DNA of 64,000 bases from JBFXCS01 sp050181915. Lineage in GTDB: Bacteria; Actinomycetota; Thermoleophilia; Miltoncostaeales; Miltoncostaeaceae. The notes below the pieces were generated by a model. The model ran no database searches and was not told the origin of the DNA. It worked only from the letters and a program-made list of their open reading frames with translations. Position numbers and translations under genes: made by a program. The stretch covers positions 62,001 to 126,000 of the forward strand of contig JBFXCS010000004.1 in the NCBI GenBank assembly GCA_050181915.1. Direction: 5' to 3'. Shown here in pieces: positions 1 through 9,055 of this stretch (positions are counted from its first letter, which is position 1; each line of letters opens with the position of its first letter).

Positions 1-307
1 CGTGCTGAGCCGCATCGGGGTGCTGGCCCAGCGCAACACGCCGGTGCGCCTGGCCTTCGAGGACGGCTCGGTCACCATCTCGGCGATCAGCGACCAGGTG
101 GGCGAGGGCCACGAGTCGCTGCCGGTCGCCTTCTCCGGCGAGAAGCTGGAGATCGGCTTCAACGTCGAGTTCCTGCGCGCCGGGGTGGAGAGCGTGTCCG
201 GCGACGAGGTGCGGCTGGGGCTGATCAGCCCGCTGCGCCCGGGCCTTCTGAGGGGAGCCGGAGACGACTTCCGCTACCTCCTCATGCCGATCCGCCTCAA
301 CGCCTAG
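1..307 (+). CDS. dnaN: DNA polymerase III sliding clamp (beta subunit), C-terminal part
   Basis: This is the last 101 or so residues of the beta clamp; the gene begins before the window. The visible part matches the third clamp domain and ends with the family's typical C-terminus (YLLMPIRL). The clamp is a ring-shaped dimer that tethers replicative polymerase to DNA. It lies 16 bases ahead of recF, as in the classic dnaA-dnaN-recF-gyrB-gyrA origin cluster, so dnaA and the origin are expected just left of the window. The call rests on the C-terminal motif and the neighbours. Confidence 0.93.
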   Translation, partial: VLSRIGVLAQRNTPVRLAFEDGSVTISAISDQVGEGHESLPVAFSGEKLEIGFNVEFLRAGVESVSGDEVRLGLISPLRPGLLRGAGDDFRYLLMPIRLNA

Positions 308-323
308 CGGCGCCCGCGCGGCG

Positions 324-1439
324 ATGCCCGCCTGGGTGGCCCGGCGGCTGGAGGTGGCCGACGTGCGCTGCTGGCGGCGCGCGGCGCTCGACCTGCCCGA
401 CGGGCTGGTGCTCATCACCGGCCCCAACGGCGCCGGCAAGACCTCGCTGGTGGAGGCGGTCGTGCTCGGCTGCCTGGGGGTCTCCCCGCGCACCGCGCGC
501 GAGGCGGAGGTGGTCCGCCGCGGGGCGGAGGCCCTGCACGTGACCCTCGACCTGGCCGGGCCCGGCGGCGAGCGCCGACGCGAGATCGGCTTCGCGCCGC
601 GCCGGGGACGCCGACTGCGGCTGGACGGCGAGCCGGTCCGGGCGCTGGGCCCGTGGCGCGCCCGGGCCGTGCTCGTGTTCCTGCCGGACGAGCTGAGGGC
701 GGTGAAGGGGCCGCCCGCGGCCCGCCGCCGCGCCCTCGACCGGGTGCTGGAGGCCGCGCTGCCGGGCTTCGCCGAGGACCTGGCCGAGTACCAGGCCGCG
801 CTGGCACAGCGCAACGCCCTGCTGCGCCGGGTGCGGGCCGGGCAGGCCTCGGACGCGAGCCTGCCGGTGTGGGAGGCGCCGATGGCGCAGCGAGGGGCGC
901 GGGTGGCGCGGGCACGCCGGCAGGGCGTCGCGGCCCTGGCCGCCCCCTTCGCGGAGTGGTTGGAGCGGCTGGGCGGAGGCCCGGGAGGCGTCCTCGCCCT
1001 CGAGACCTCCCCGTCGGCGCTGGCGGAGGTGGAGGCCGACGACCTGGAGGAGGCGCTGGCGGCCGGCCTGCGCGAGCGCCGCCCGCGCGAGATTCAGGCC
1101 GCCCAGACCCTGTCCGGCCCCCACCGCGACGACCTGTGGATCGGCGCCGGCGAGGCCGACCTGCGCCGGGCGGGCAGCCAGGGAGAGCAGCGCACCGCGG
1201 CCCTGGCGCTGCTGCTGGCGGCGCGCGACCACCTGAGCGCCCGCGCCGCCCGGCCCATCCTGCTGCTGGACGACGTGCTCAGCGAGCTCGACCCCGACCG
1301 GCGGCGCCTCCTGCTGGAGGCGGTGGGGGACGGCCAGGCGCTGGTGACGACGGCCGACCCCGCGGCCACCGAGGCCCTGGCCCGGCCGCCCGCCGCGCTG
1401 GTGCGGGTGAGAGAGGGGAGCCTCGACGTCGCGTCCTGA
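324..1439 (+). CDS. recF: DNA replication and repair protein RecF
   Basis: RecF is an SMC-like ATPase that helps load RecA at gaps in the RecFOR pathway. The 371-residue protein has Walker A GPNGAGKT at residues 33-40, the ABC-type signature SQGEQR near residue 290 and a Walker B stretch PILLLDDVLSELD near 315, in family order and at normal length. It follows dnaN by 16 bases and is probably co-transcribed with it. The middle section is rich in Ala, Arg and Glu, as expected at this GC content. ATG 324 is the natural start after the dnaN stop. Confidence 0.95.
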   Translation: MPAWVARRLEVADVRCWRRAALDLPDGLVLITGPNGAGKTSLVEAVVLGCLGVSPRTAREAEVVRRGAEALHVTLDLAGPGGERRREIGFAPRRGRRLRLDGEPVRALGPWRARAVLVFLPDELRAVKGPPAARRRALDRVLEAALPGFAEDLAEYQAALAQRNALLRRVRAGQASDASLPVWEAPMAQRGARVARARRQGVAALAAPFAEWLERLGGGPGGVLALETSPSALAEVEADDLEEALAAGLRERRPREIQAAQTLSGPHRDDLWIGAGEADLRRAGSQGEQRTAALALLLAARDHLSARAARPILLLDDVLSELDPDRRRLLLEAVGDGQALVTTADPAATEALARPPAALVRVREGSLDVAS

Positions 1440-1479
1440 CCATCCCCCGCGCCGCCGTCGGCGCGCCGAGCCCCTGGCG

Positions 1480-1938
1480 GTGGGCTCCCGGCTGCCGGCG
1501 GTGATGCGCCGCGCGGGCGCCGCGGCGGCGACGGGGAGCGCCGGTCCGGCCGCCGCGGCGTGGCCCCGGGTGGTGGGCGAGGCGGCCGCCGCCCACAGCG
1601 CGCCGGTGCGCCGCACCCGGGCGGGCGTGCTCACCGTGGCCTGCTCCAGCTCCGCCTGGGCCCACGAGCTGTCGATGCGGCGCGACGAGCTGCTCGCGCT
1701 GCTGACCGAGCGCTGCCCGGAGGCCGAGGTCAGCGGCCTGCGGTTCTCGGTCGCCGACCACGCGCTGGCCCCGCCGCAACCGGCCCCGCCGCGGCCCGCG
1801 GCGCCGTCGCCGACCGCCGCGCAGCGCGCCGCGGCGCGGGCCGAGGCGAGCGCCATCGCCGATCCGGCGCTGCGCGACCTGGTGGCGCGGGCGGCGGCCG
1901 CCAGCGCGGCCCGCAGGGGTGGCTCGGGTACGCGGTAA
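1480..1938 (+). CDS. dciA: DUF721/DciA-like protein between recF and gyrB
   Basis: A 152-residue protein starting at GTG 1480 (GTG 1501 and ATG 1504 are alternatives). Residues about 25-85 carry the DUF721 pattern: a W-x-x-V-V-G segment, then VRRTRAGVLTVACSSSAWAHEL followed by a helix. The C-terminal half is low-complexity Ala/Pro. DUF721 proteins between recF and gyrB are typical of actinobacteria, and some bacterial members (DciA) act with the replicative helicase. The family and position are visible; the helicase role here is inference. Confidence 0.8.
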   Translation: MGSRLPAVMRRAGAAAATGSAGPAAAAWPRVVGEAAAAHSAPVRRTRAGVLTVACSSSAWAHELSMRRDELLALLTERCPEAEVSGLRFSVADHALAPPQPAPPRPAAPSPTAAQRAAARAEASAIADPALRDLVARAAAASAARRGGSGTR

Positions 1939-1963
1939 ATACCTGCAAATAACGGCAAAAGCC

Positions 1964-1993
1964 CTCGATGACGGCGGCGGGAAGTGATAGTCT
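1964..1993 (+). promoter_or_regulatory. Weak candidate promoter for gyrB
   Basis: TCGATG (1965-1970) and TAGTCT (1988-1993) are separated by 17 bases and lie 16 bases before the gyrB Shine-Dalgarno sequence. Just upstream, 1934-1960 is unusually AT-rich for this window. The -35 match is poor, so this is tentative. Confidence 0.3.
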
Positions 1994-2008
1994 CCAGGGG
2001 ATAACCGT

Positions 2009-2014
2009 AGGAGG
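2009..2014 (+). promoter_or_regulatory. Strong ribosome-binding site that points to an ATC start for gyrB
   Basis: A perfect AGGAGG lies 33 bases upstream of the first canonical in-frame start (GTG 2048) but exactly 6 bases before an in-frame ATC at 2021. No ATG, GTG or TTG occurs between the in-frame TAG at 1988-1990 and 2048. The spacing therefore favours initiation at ATC 2021, or a base error in what should be ATG. Confidence 0.6.
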
Positions 2015-2047
2015 AACTCCATCACGACCCAATCGGACGCCGCGTCG

Positions 2048-4438
2048 GTGACCACGAAGTACGACGCCGGGGACATCACCGTCCTCGAGGGCCTGGAGGC
2101 GGTTCGCCGCCGGCCGGGCATGTACATCGGCTCGACCGGTCCGCGCGGCCTGCACCACCTCGTCTACGAGGCGGTCGACAACAGTGTGGACGAGGCCCTG
2201 GCCGGGTACGGCGACCGCGTCGAGGTCACGCTCCACCCGGACGGCTCGTGCACCGTCGCCGACAACGGACGCGGCATCCCGGTGGACGCCATGGCCGACC
2301 AGGGGGGCAAGAGCGCCCTCGAGGTCGTGCTGACGGTGCTGCACGCCGGCGGCAAGTTCGGCGGCGAGGGCTACAAGGTGTCGGGCGGCCTCCACGGCGT
2401 CGGCATCAGCGTGGTCAACGCCCTCTCCGAGTCGCTGTCGGTCGAGGTGCGCCGCGACGGGGGCGTCTTCCAGCAGCGCTACGCGCTGGGCGAGCCGCTC
2501 GCGCCGATCGAGCGCGTCGGCGACGCCACCGACACCGGCACCGTCATCAGCTTCCTGCCCGACCCGAACATCTTCGAGGAGCCGGACTTCGACTTCGAGA
2601 CGCTCTCCCAGCGTTTCCGGGAGACGGCCTTCCTCACCCGCGGCCTGGTCATGCGCCTGGTCGACCGGCGCGGCGAGGGCCGCGAGGTCGAGTACCACTT
2701 CGAGGGCGGCATCGAGGACTTCGTGCGCCACCTCAACGAGACGCGCGACCCGGTGCAGAGGGACGTCATCTACCTCGAGGCCGAGGGGCCCGAGGGCAGC
2801 CTCGAGGTGGCGATGCAGTGGACCGGCGCCTACAGCGAGGCGGTCTACACCTTCGCCAACAACATCAACACCCACGAGGGCGGCACCCACCTCACCGGCT
2901 TCCGCACCTCGCTCACGCGCACGGTCAACGACTACGCGCGGGCGAAGGGGCTGCTGAAGGAGAAGGACGACAACCTCGAGGGCCCGGACACCCGCGAGGG
3001 GCTCACCGCGATCGTCTCGGTGAAGCTGCGCGAGCCCCAGTTCGAGGGGCAGACCAAGACCAAGCTCGGCAACTCCGAGATCACCGGCTTCGTGAACGCC
3101 GCCGTCTCGCAGCGCCTGGCCGAGTACATGGAGGAGCACCCCACCGAGGCGCGCGCCATCTGCCAGAAGGCGATCAACGCCTCGCAGGCCCGCCTGGCCG
3201 CCCGCAAGGCGCGAGACCTCGCGCGCCGCAAGGGCGCCATGGACTCGACCAGCCTGCCGGGCAAGCTGGCCGACTGCTCCGACCGCGACCCCGCGAACAC
3301 CGAGATCTTCCTGGTCGAGGGCGACTCGGCCGGCGGCTCGGCGATCATGGCCCGCCAGTCGAGCTTCCAGGCGATCCTCCCCCTGCGCGGCAAGATCATC
3401 AACGTCGAGAAGGCCCGGATCGACAAGGTCCTCTCGAACAACGAGATCCAGGCGATGATCACCGCGATGGGCACGGGCATCGACGAGGACTTCCTGCTCG
3501 AGAAGGCCCGCTACCACAAGCTCATCATCATGACCGACGCCGACGTGGACGGCGCCCACATCCGCACGCTCATCCTCACCTTCCTCTTCGGGCACCTGAG
3601 GGAGCTGATCAAGGCGGGCTACGTCTACATCGCCTGTCCGCCGCTCTACAAGGTGAAGCAGGGCAACCAGGAGCAGTACATCGAGAAGGAGTCCGAGCTC
3701 GAGGAGTGGCTGCTCGACCGCAACCTCGGCGACCTCACCCTGGAGGACTCCACCGGCCGCTCGAACGGCCTCACCAAGGCGCGCTACCAGCGCTTCCAGC
3801 GCGCCCTCAAGGAGCACGAGGCCTGGGCGGGCAACCTGCGCGGCACCTACGGCACGGCCACGATGGAGTTCCTGCAGGAGCACGGCCTGGTCGAGGCCGA
3901 GCCGACCGACATCGAGGAGCTGGGCGCGGTGATCGACGCCGGCACGAGCGAGCGGGCCACGCTCAGCGTCGAGGGCATCGACGAGGAGGCCCAGACGATG
4001 CTGGCCCGCTCCGTCGACGCCCGCACCGGAGAGGCCCGCACGGTGACGGTCCCGCTCGAGGTCTTCCGCACGCGCGAGCTGGCCGGTCTGCGCGGGGCGC
4101 GGGCGAAGCTGCGCGAGCAGGTCGGCAGCGCCCCCTTCCGGCTCACGCGCGGCTCGCGCAGCCGCACCCCCGCCACCTACGAGGCGCTCCGCTCCGCGGT
4201 GCTCGAGCTCTGCCGCGAGGGCGTCCAGCTGAGCCGCTTCAAGGGGCTCGGCGAGATGAACAGCGAGCAGCTCTGGGAGACCACCATGGATCCCGAGCGG
4301 CGCATCCTCCAGCAGGTGACGATGGAGGACGAGGCCTCGGTGGGCGAGCTGTTCGCCAAGCTGATGGGCGACAAGGTCGAGCCGCGGCGCGAGTTCATCG
4401 AGGAGAACGCGCGCAACGTCGTCAACCTCGACATCTAG
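2048..4438 (+). CDS. gyrB: DNA gyrase subunit B
   Basis: GyrB is the ATPase/TOPRIM subunit of gyrase, which introduces negative supercoils with GyrA. The 796-residue reading has the GHKL ATPase N-terminus (VRRRPGMYIGS, DNGRGIPV, GLHGVGISVVNAL), TOPRIM motifs EGDSAGG and DADVDGAHI, and the terminal LSRFKGLGEMNSEQLWETTMDP segment. Between PPLYKVKQG and the last motif there is an insertion of roughly 150-160 residues, giving an E. coli-like length rather than the roughly 650-690 usual in actinobacteria. GTG 2048 is the first canonical start, but the Shine-Dalgarno sequence fits an in-frame ATC at 2021, which would add nine residues. gyrA follows 22 bases downstream. Confidence 0.97.
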   Translation: MTTKYDAGDITVLEGLEAVRRRPGMYIGSTGPRGLHHLVYEAVDNSVDEALAGYGDRVEVTLHPDGSCTVADNGRGIPVDAMADQGGKSALEVVLTVLHAGGKFGGEGYKVSGGLHGVGISVVNALSESLSVEVRRDGGVFQQRYALGEPLAPIERVGDATDTGTVISFLPDPNIFEEPDFDFETLSQRFRETAFLTRGLVMRLVDRRGEGREVEYHFEGGIEDFVRHLNETRDPVQRDVIYLEAEGPEGSLEVAMQWTGAYSEAVYTFANNINTHEGGTHLTGFRTSLTRTVNDYARAKGLLKEKDDNLEGPDTREGLTAIVSVKLREPQFEGQTKTKLGNSEITGFVNAAVSQRLAEYMEEHPTEARAICQKAINASQARLAARKARDLARRKGAMDSTSLPGKLADCSDRDPANTEIFLVEGDSAGGSAIMARQSSFQAILPLRGKIINVEKARIDKVLSNNEIQAMITAMGTGIDEDFLLEKARYHKLIIMTDADVDGAHIRTLILTFLFGHLRELIKAGYVYIACPPLYKVKQGNQEQYIEKESELEEWLLDRNLGDLTLEDSTGRSNGLTKARYQRFQRALKEHEAWAGNLRGTYGTATMEFLQEHGLVEAEPTDIEELGAVIDAGTSERATLSVEGIDEEAQTMLARSVDARTGEARTVTVPLEVFRTRELAGLRGARAKLREQVGSAPFRLTRGSRSRTPATYEALRSAVLELCREGVQLSRFKGLGEMNSEQLWETTMDPERRILQQVTMEDEASVGELFAKLMGDKVEPRREFIEENARNVVNLDI

Positions 4439-4460
4439 ACACCAGGGCTAGGAGCTGACG

Positions 4461-6962
4461 ATGGCGATCGATCGCCACGGGCGCATCGAGCCGCGCGAGC
4501 TCGAGCGCGAGATGAGCACCTCGTACCTCGACTACGCGATGAGCGTGATCGTGGGCCGGGCGCTGCCGGACGTCCGCGACGGCCTCAAGCCGGTGCACCG
4601 GCGGGTGCTGTACGCGATGCACGACGCCGGCCTGCAGCCCGACCGGCCGTACGTGAAGAGCGCGAACATCGTCGGAAAGGTCATGGGTGAGTTCCACCCC
4701 CATGGCGACGACCCGATCTACGACACCCTGGTCCGGCTGGCGCAGGACTTCGCCAGCCGCTACCCGCTGGTCGACGGCCAGGGCAACTTCGGCTCGTCCG
4801 AGTTCGCCGCCGCCGCCATGCGGTACACCGAGGCCCGCCTGGCGCGCATCGCCACCGAGATGCTGCGCGACATCGACGAGGACACGGTCGATGACGCGCC
4901 GACCTACGACGACCGGCGCACCGAGCCGGTGGTGCTGCCGGCGCGGGTGCCGAACCTGCTCATCAACGGCTCCTCCGGCATCGCCGTGGGCATGGCGACC
5001 AACATCCCGCCCCACAACGTGGGCGAGACGATCGACGCGGTCGTGGCGCTGATCGACGACCCGGACATCGACGTCACCACCCTGATCAGGAAGCACATCG
5101 CCGGCCCCGACTTCCCCACCGGCGGCATCATCGTGGGCCTCCAGGGCGTGCGCGAGGCGTACGAGACCGGCCGCGGCCGGGTGGTGGTGCGCGGCCGGGC
5201 GCACAACGAGCCGCTCAAGCACGGCCGCAACGCCATCGTCTTCACCGAGCTGCCGTACCAGGTCAACAAGGCCGAGCTGATCCGGAAGATGGCCGACCTG
5301 GCGAACGACAAGGTGATCCCCGAGATCGCCGACCTGCGCGACGAGAGCGGCCGCGACGGCGTGCGCGTGGTGATCGAGCTGCGCCGCGACGCCGTGCCGA
5401 TGGTGGTGCTGAACAAGCTCTACAAGCACACCGCCGTGCAGAGCACCTTCGGGGTCAACGCCATCGCGCTGGTCGACGGCGTGCCGCGCACCCTGGGCCT
5501 CAAGGACATGCTGCGCCACTACCTGGCGCACCAGAAGGAGGTGGTCACCCGGCGCTCGCGCTTCCGGCTCGCCCGCGCCGAGGCCCGCGCCCACATCCTC
5601 GAGGGCCTGCTGATCGCGCTGGGCTACCTCGACGAGGTGATCGCCCTGATCCGCGCCGCGCCCGACCCCGAGACGGCGCGCACCGGGCTGATGACCCGCT
5701 TCGACCTCACCGAGATCCAGGCGCGCGCCATCCTCGACCTGCGCCTGCAGCGCCTCACCCAGCTCGAGGCCGGCAAGATCCAGGCCGAGTACGACGAGCT
5801 GCAGACCCGCATCGCCGAGCTGCGCGCCATCCTGGGCGACGAGGCCCGCGTGTACGCCCTCATCCGCGAGGAGCTGCTGGAGGTCCGCGGCCGCTTCGCC
5901 GACGAGCGCCGCACCGAGATCGTGCCCGGCGAGGGCGACATCGACCTCGAGGACCTGATCGCCGAGGAGGAGATGGTCATCTCCATCTCCAACGGCGGCT
6001 ACGTGAAGCGGCTGCCGGTGTCGACCTACCGCGCCCAGGGCCGCGGCGGCAAGGGCCTGCGCGGGGTGCGGCTCAAGGACGACGACTACATCGAGCACCT
6101 CTTCATCGCCTCGACCCACCACTACCTGCTGTTCTTCACCAACACGGGGAAGGTCTACCGCCAGAAGGTGCACGAGCTGCCGCAGGGCTCGCGCGACTCG
6201 CGCGGCCGCCACCTCGCCAACGTGCTCGCGCTGCGCGACGGCGAGGAGGTGCGGGCGATCTTCGCGACGCGCGACTACAGCGAGGGCAGGTACCTGGTGC
6301 TCGCCACCCGCGAGGGCATGGTGAAGAAGAGCGAGCTGGGCAGCTACGACACCGTGCTGCGCGAGCGCGGGCTCACCGCCATCAAGCTCGACGAGGGCGA
6401 CGAGCTGGTGGGGGTGCAGGTCACCGACGGAGACGAGGACCTTCTCGTCGTCTCGGCCCGCGGCCAGGCCGCCCGCTTCCACGAGGAGCAGGTGCGCCCG
6501 ATGGGCCGCGACACGCGCGGCGTGAAGGCGATGAACCTCGACGGCGGCGACCGCGTGCTCACCATCTGCGTGGCGCGCGACGACGAGGAGCTGCTCGTCG
6601 TGACCGGCAACGGCTACGGCAAGCGCACGCCCATGTCGGACTACCCGCGCAAGGGCCGGCCCACCAAGGGCGTCCGCACCATCAAGGTCAGCGACCGCAA
6701 GGGCGAGCTGATCACCGCCCGCCCGGTGCGCGAGGGGCAGGAGCTGCTGCTCATCTCGCTGCAGGGGCAGGTGATCCGCATCCGCGTGGACGACGTGCGC
6801 AGCATGGGTCGCTCCACCGAGGGCGTCCGCGTGATGAACATCGGCGACGACGACATGGTGTGCGGCGTCGCCTCGGTGGTGGACAGCCAGGAGGACGCGT
6901 CCGAGGCGGACGGCGGGGACGGGGCCGCCGACCGGGACGGCGAAGCGGCGGCCGAGGACTAG
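4461..6962 (+). CDS. gyrA: DNA gyrase subunit A
   Basis: GyrA carries the DNA-breaking tyrosine and the DNA-wrapping domain. The 833-residue protein has the expected N-terminal domain, catalytic Tyr122 in AAAMRYTEARL, a GyrA-box-like QGRGGKG near residue 520, and an acidic C-terminal tail. GGAG lies 7 bases before ATG 4461. Two local oddities are visible. The quinolone-region sequence is HPHGDDPIYD, placing Asp where Ser or Ala is usual. The segment before the catalytic tyrosine reads GNFGSSEFAAAAM, without the common DGD. It probably forms an operon with gyrB. Confidence 0.97.
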   Translation: MAIDRHGRIEPRELEREMSTSYLDYAMSVIVGRALPDVRDGLKPVHRRVLYAMHDAGLQPDRPYVKSANIVGKVMGEFHPHGDDPIYDTLVRLAQDFASRYPLVDGQGNFGSSEFAAAAMRYTEARLARIATEMLRDIDEDTVDDAPTYDDRRTEPVVLPARVPNLLINGSSGIAVGMATNIPPHNVGETIDAVVALIDDPDIDVTTLIRKHIAGPDFPTGGIIVGLQGVREAYETGRGRVVVRGRAHNEPLKHGRNAIVFTELPYQVNKAELIRKMADLANDKVIPEIADLRDESGRDGVRVVIELRRDAVPMVVLNKLYKHTAVQSTFGVNAIALVDGVPRTLGLKDMLRHYLAHQKEVVTRRSRFRLARAEARAHILEGLLIALGYLDEVIALIRAAPDPETARTGLMTRFDLTEIQARAILDLRLQRLTQLEAGKIQAEYDELQTRIAELRAILGDEARVYALIREELLEVRGRFADERRTEIVPGEGDIDLEDLIAEEEMVISISNGGYVKRLPVSTYRAQGRGGKGLRGVRLKDDDYIEHLFIASTHHYLLFFTNTGKVYRQKVHELPQGSRDSRGRHLANVLALRDGEEVRAIFATRDYSEGRYLVLATREGMVKKSELGSYDTVLRERGLTAIKLDEGDELVGVQVTDGDEDLLVVSARGQAARFHEEQVRPMGRDTRGVKAMNLDGGDRVLTICVARDDEELLVVTGNGYGKRTPMSDYPRKGRPTKGVRTIKVSDRKGELITARPVREGQELLLISLQGQVIRIRVDDVRSMGRSTEGVRVMNIGDDDMVCGVASVVDSQEDASEADGGDGAADRDGEAAAED

Positions 6963-6970
6963 CCGGACCC

Positions 6971-8968
6971 GTGGCCGAGGCTCCCCCGCCCGCCCCGGCC
7001 GAACGCCGCCCGCCGGCGCCCGCCGAGGGCGACCCGCCCACGCCCTGGCGGGTGGAGGGCGACCGCCGCCCGGACGAGGCCGGCCGGCAGCGCGGCCCGG
7101 GCGGCATGAGGATGCCCGGCGGCCGGCGCTTCTGGGGCATCCTGCTGATCCTGCTGGGCATCAACTGGTTCATCGTCTCGCTCATCCCGGACCGGGAGGA
7201 CCGCCCCAGCGTCTCGTACACCTTCTTCCTGGAGCAGGTCGACGCCGGCAACGTGAAGGAGGTCACCTCCCGGGGCGACACGATCCAGGGCACGTTCGCG
7301 ACGCCCGTCGCGAACCCGGATCACCCCGACCGCCGGGTCAGCGACTTCGGCACCGAGCTGCCGACCTTCGCGAACAACGACGAGCTCGACGCCCAGCTGC
7401 GGGCGAAGGGCACGATCATCAACGCCAAGCCGGTGGACGAGGGGCGCTCGATCCTCCTCACGCTGCTCTTCTCGTTCGGCCCGGTGATCCTGCTGGTGCT
7501 GCTGTTCGTCTTCCTCAGCCGCCGCCTCGCCGGCGGCGCCGGCGGCGCCCTCGGCGGCCTGGGCCGCTCGCGGGCCAAGCGCTACGACGAGACGGCGCGC
7601 CGGGTCACCTTCGAGGACGTCGCGGGCATCGACGAGGCCGAGGACGAGCTGGTCGAGATCGTCGACTTCCTCAAGAACCCCGATCGCTACCGGCGCCTGG
7701 GCGGGCAGATCCCGCGCGGGGTGCTGCTGTCGGGGCCGCCTGGGACGGGGAAGACCCTGCTGGCCCGCGCCGTCGCCGGCGAGGCGGACGTGCCCTTCTT
7801 CTCGCTCTCGGCCTCGGAGTTCGTGGAGATGATCGTGGGCGTCGGCGCGAGCCGCGTGCGCGACCTCTTCACCCAGGCCAAGGAGACCGCGCCGGCGATC
7901 ATCTTCATCGACGAGCTCGACGCGATCGGCCGCGCCCGCGGCAGCTCGGCGTCGCTGGGCGGCAACGACGAGCGCGAGCAGACCCTCAACCAGATCCTCA
8001 CCGAGATGGACGGCTTCAGCGGCAGCGAGGGCGTCATCGTGCTGGCCGCGACCAACCGCGCCGAGATCCTCGACGCCGCCCTGCTGCGGCCGGGCCGCTT
8101 CGACCGGCGCGTGACCGTCAACCCGCCCGACCGCGACGGTCGCGCCGCGATCCTGCGGGTGCACACCCGCGGGGTGCCGCTGGCGCCCGACGTCAACATC
8201 GAGCAGATCGCCCAGACCACGCCCGGCATGGTGGGCGCCGACCTGAAGAACCTCATCAACGAGGCGGCCCTCACCGCCGCCCGCCGCAACCACGAGCGGG
8301 TGGAGTCCCAGGACGTCACCGACGCGCTCGAGCGGATCGTGCTCGGCGCCGAGCGGCGCATCATGATCTCGCCCGCCGAGCGCGAGCGCACCGCCTACCA
8401 CGAGAGCGGCCACGCCCTGCTGGGGATGCTGGTGCCCGGAGCCGACCCGGTGCGGAAGATCTCGATCATCCCGCGCGGCCGCGCCCTCGGCGTCACCTTC
8501 CAGGCGCCGGACGCCGACCGCTACGGCTACGGCGCCGACTACCTGCGCGGCCGCATCGTGGGGGCGCTGGGCGGCCGGGCGGCCGAGGAGGTGGTCTACG
8601 GGGACGTCACCACCGGCGCCGAGTCCGACCTCGAGCAGGTGACCGGCATCGCGAAGCGGATGGTGGGCCGGTGGGGCATGTCGGACGCCATCGGCCCGGT
8701 GTCTGTGCTGCCGGGGCCGAACGACGAGCCGCTGCTCTTCCCCGGCACCGGCGGCGGCGTCTCGCCGCGCACCCAGGAGCTGGTCGACGAGGAGGTGCGC
8801 CGCATCGTCGACGAGTGCTACGAGCAGGCCCTGCGGCTGCTCACCGACAACCGCGACAAGCTGAACGCGCTCACCGAGGCGCTGCTCCAGCGCGAGACGC
8901 TCGACCAGGCCGACGCCTACCGGGCCGCGGGCATTCCCGATCCCACCGGGGCGGCCGAGCAAGCGTAG
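6971..8968 (+). CDS. ftsH: ATP-dependent zinc metalloprotease FtsH
   Basis: FtsH is a hexameric membrane AAA+ protease that degrades misfolded membrane proteins and regulators. From GTG 6971 it has 665 residues: a Pro-rich N-terminus, transmembrane segment about 54-72, extracytoplasmic domain, second membrane segment about 159-183, Walker A GPPGTGKT near 255, Walker B IIFIDELDA, the second region of homology, and zinc motif HESGH near 476. GTG 6971 is 8 bases past the gyrA stop; ATG 7106 would remove the Pro-rich arm but keep the first membrane segment. Residence directly after gyrA is uncommon. Confidence 0.95.
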   Translation: MAEAPPPAPAERRPPAPAEGDPPTPWRVEGDRRPDEAGRQRGPGGMRMPGGRRFWGILLILLGINWFIVSLIPDREDRPSVSYTFFLEQVDAGNVKEVTSRGDTIQGTFATPVANPDHPDRRVSDFGTELPTFANNDELDAQLRAKGTIINAKPVDEGRSILLTLLFSFGPVILLVLLFVFLSRRLAGGAGGALGGLGRSRAKRYDETARRVTFEDVAGIDEAEDELVEIVDFLKNPDRYRRLGGQIPRGVLLSGPPGTGKTLLARAVAGEADVPFFSLSASEFVEMIVGVGASRVRDLFTQAKETAPAIIFIDELDAIGRARGSSASLGGNDEREQTLNQILTEMDGFSGSEGVIVLAATNRAEILDAALLRPGRFDRRVTVNPPDRDGRAAILRVHTRGVPLAPDVNIEQIAQTTPGMVGADLKNLINEAALTAARRNHERVESQDVTDALERIVLGAERRIMISPAERERTAYHESGHALLGMLVPGADPVRKISIIPRGRALGVTFQAPDADRYGYGADYLRGRIVGALGGRAAEEVVYGDVTTGAESDLEQVTGIAKRMVGRWGMSDAIGPVSVLPGPNDEPLLFPGTGGGVSPRTQELVDEEVRRIVDECYEQALRLLTDNRDKLNALTEALLQRETLDQADAYRAAGIPDPTGAAEQA

Positions 8969-8976
8969 AGACAGCC

Positions 8977-9002
8977 AATTCCGTAGCGATCACTACAGAA
9001 TT
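8977..9002 (+). promoter_or_regulatory. 26-bp dyad operator upstream of the SDR-TetR genes
   Basis: Two 10-base arms, AATTCCGTAG and CTACAGAATT, flank a 6-base centre containing GATC. The arms differ from perfect symmetry at one position. It lies just upstream of a possible -10 TAGAGT (9007-9012) and overlaps its -35 position. Size and symmetry suit a TetR-family dimer, and a TetR gene is second in the transcription unit, so autoregulation is likely. Confidence 0.7.
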
Positions 9003-9055
9003 GCTCTAGAGTCGCCCTGCGCACAAGGCGCGGGTCACGACGACGGAGGTCTCCG

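Noticed and set aside
1730..3883. Long minus-strand frame opposite gyrB
   Set aside because: Mirror of gyrB codon bias (Leu/Val/Glu-rich); no start signal and no recognisable domain.
6860..6970. Upstream start for ftsH inside gyrA
   Set aside because: The extra residues are out-of-frame gyrA sequence; GTG 6971 just after the gyrA stop is sufficient.
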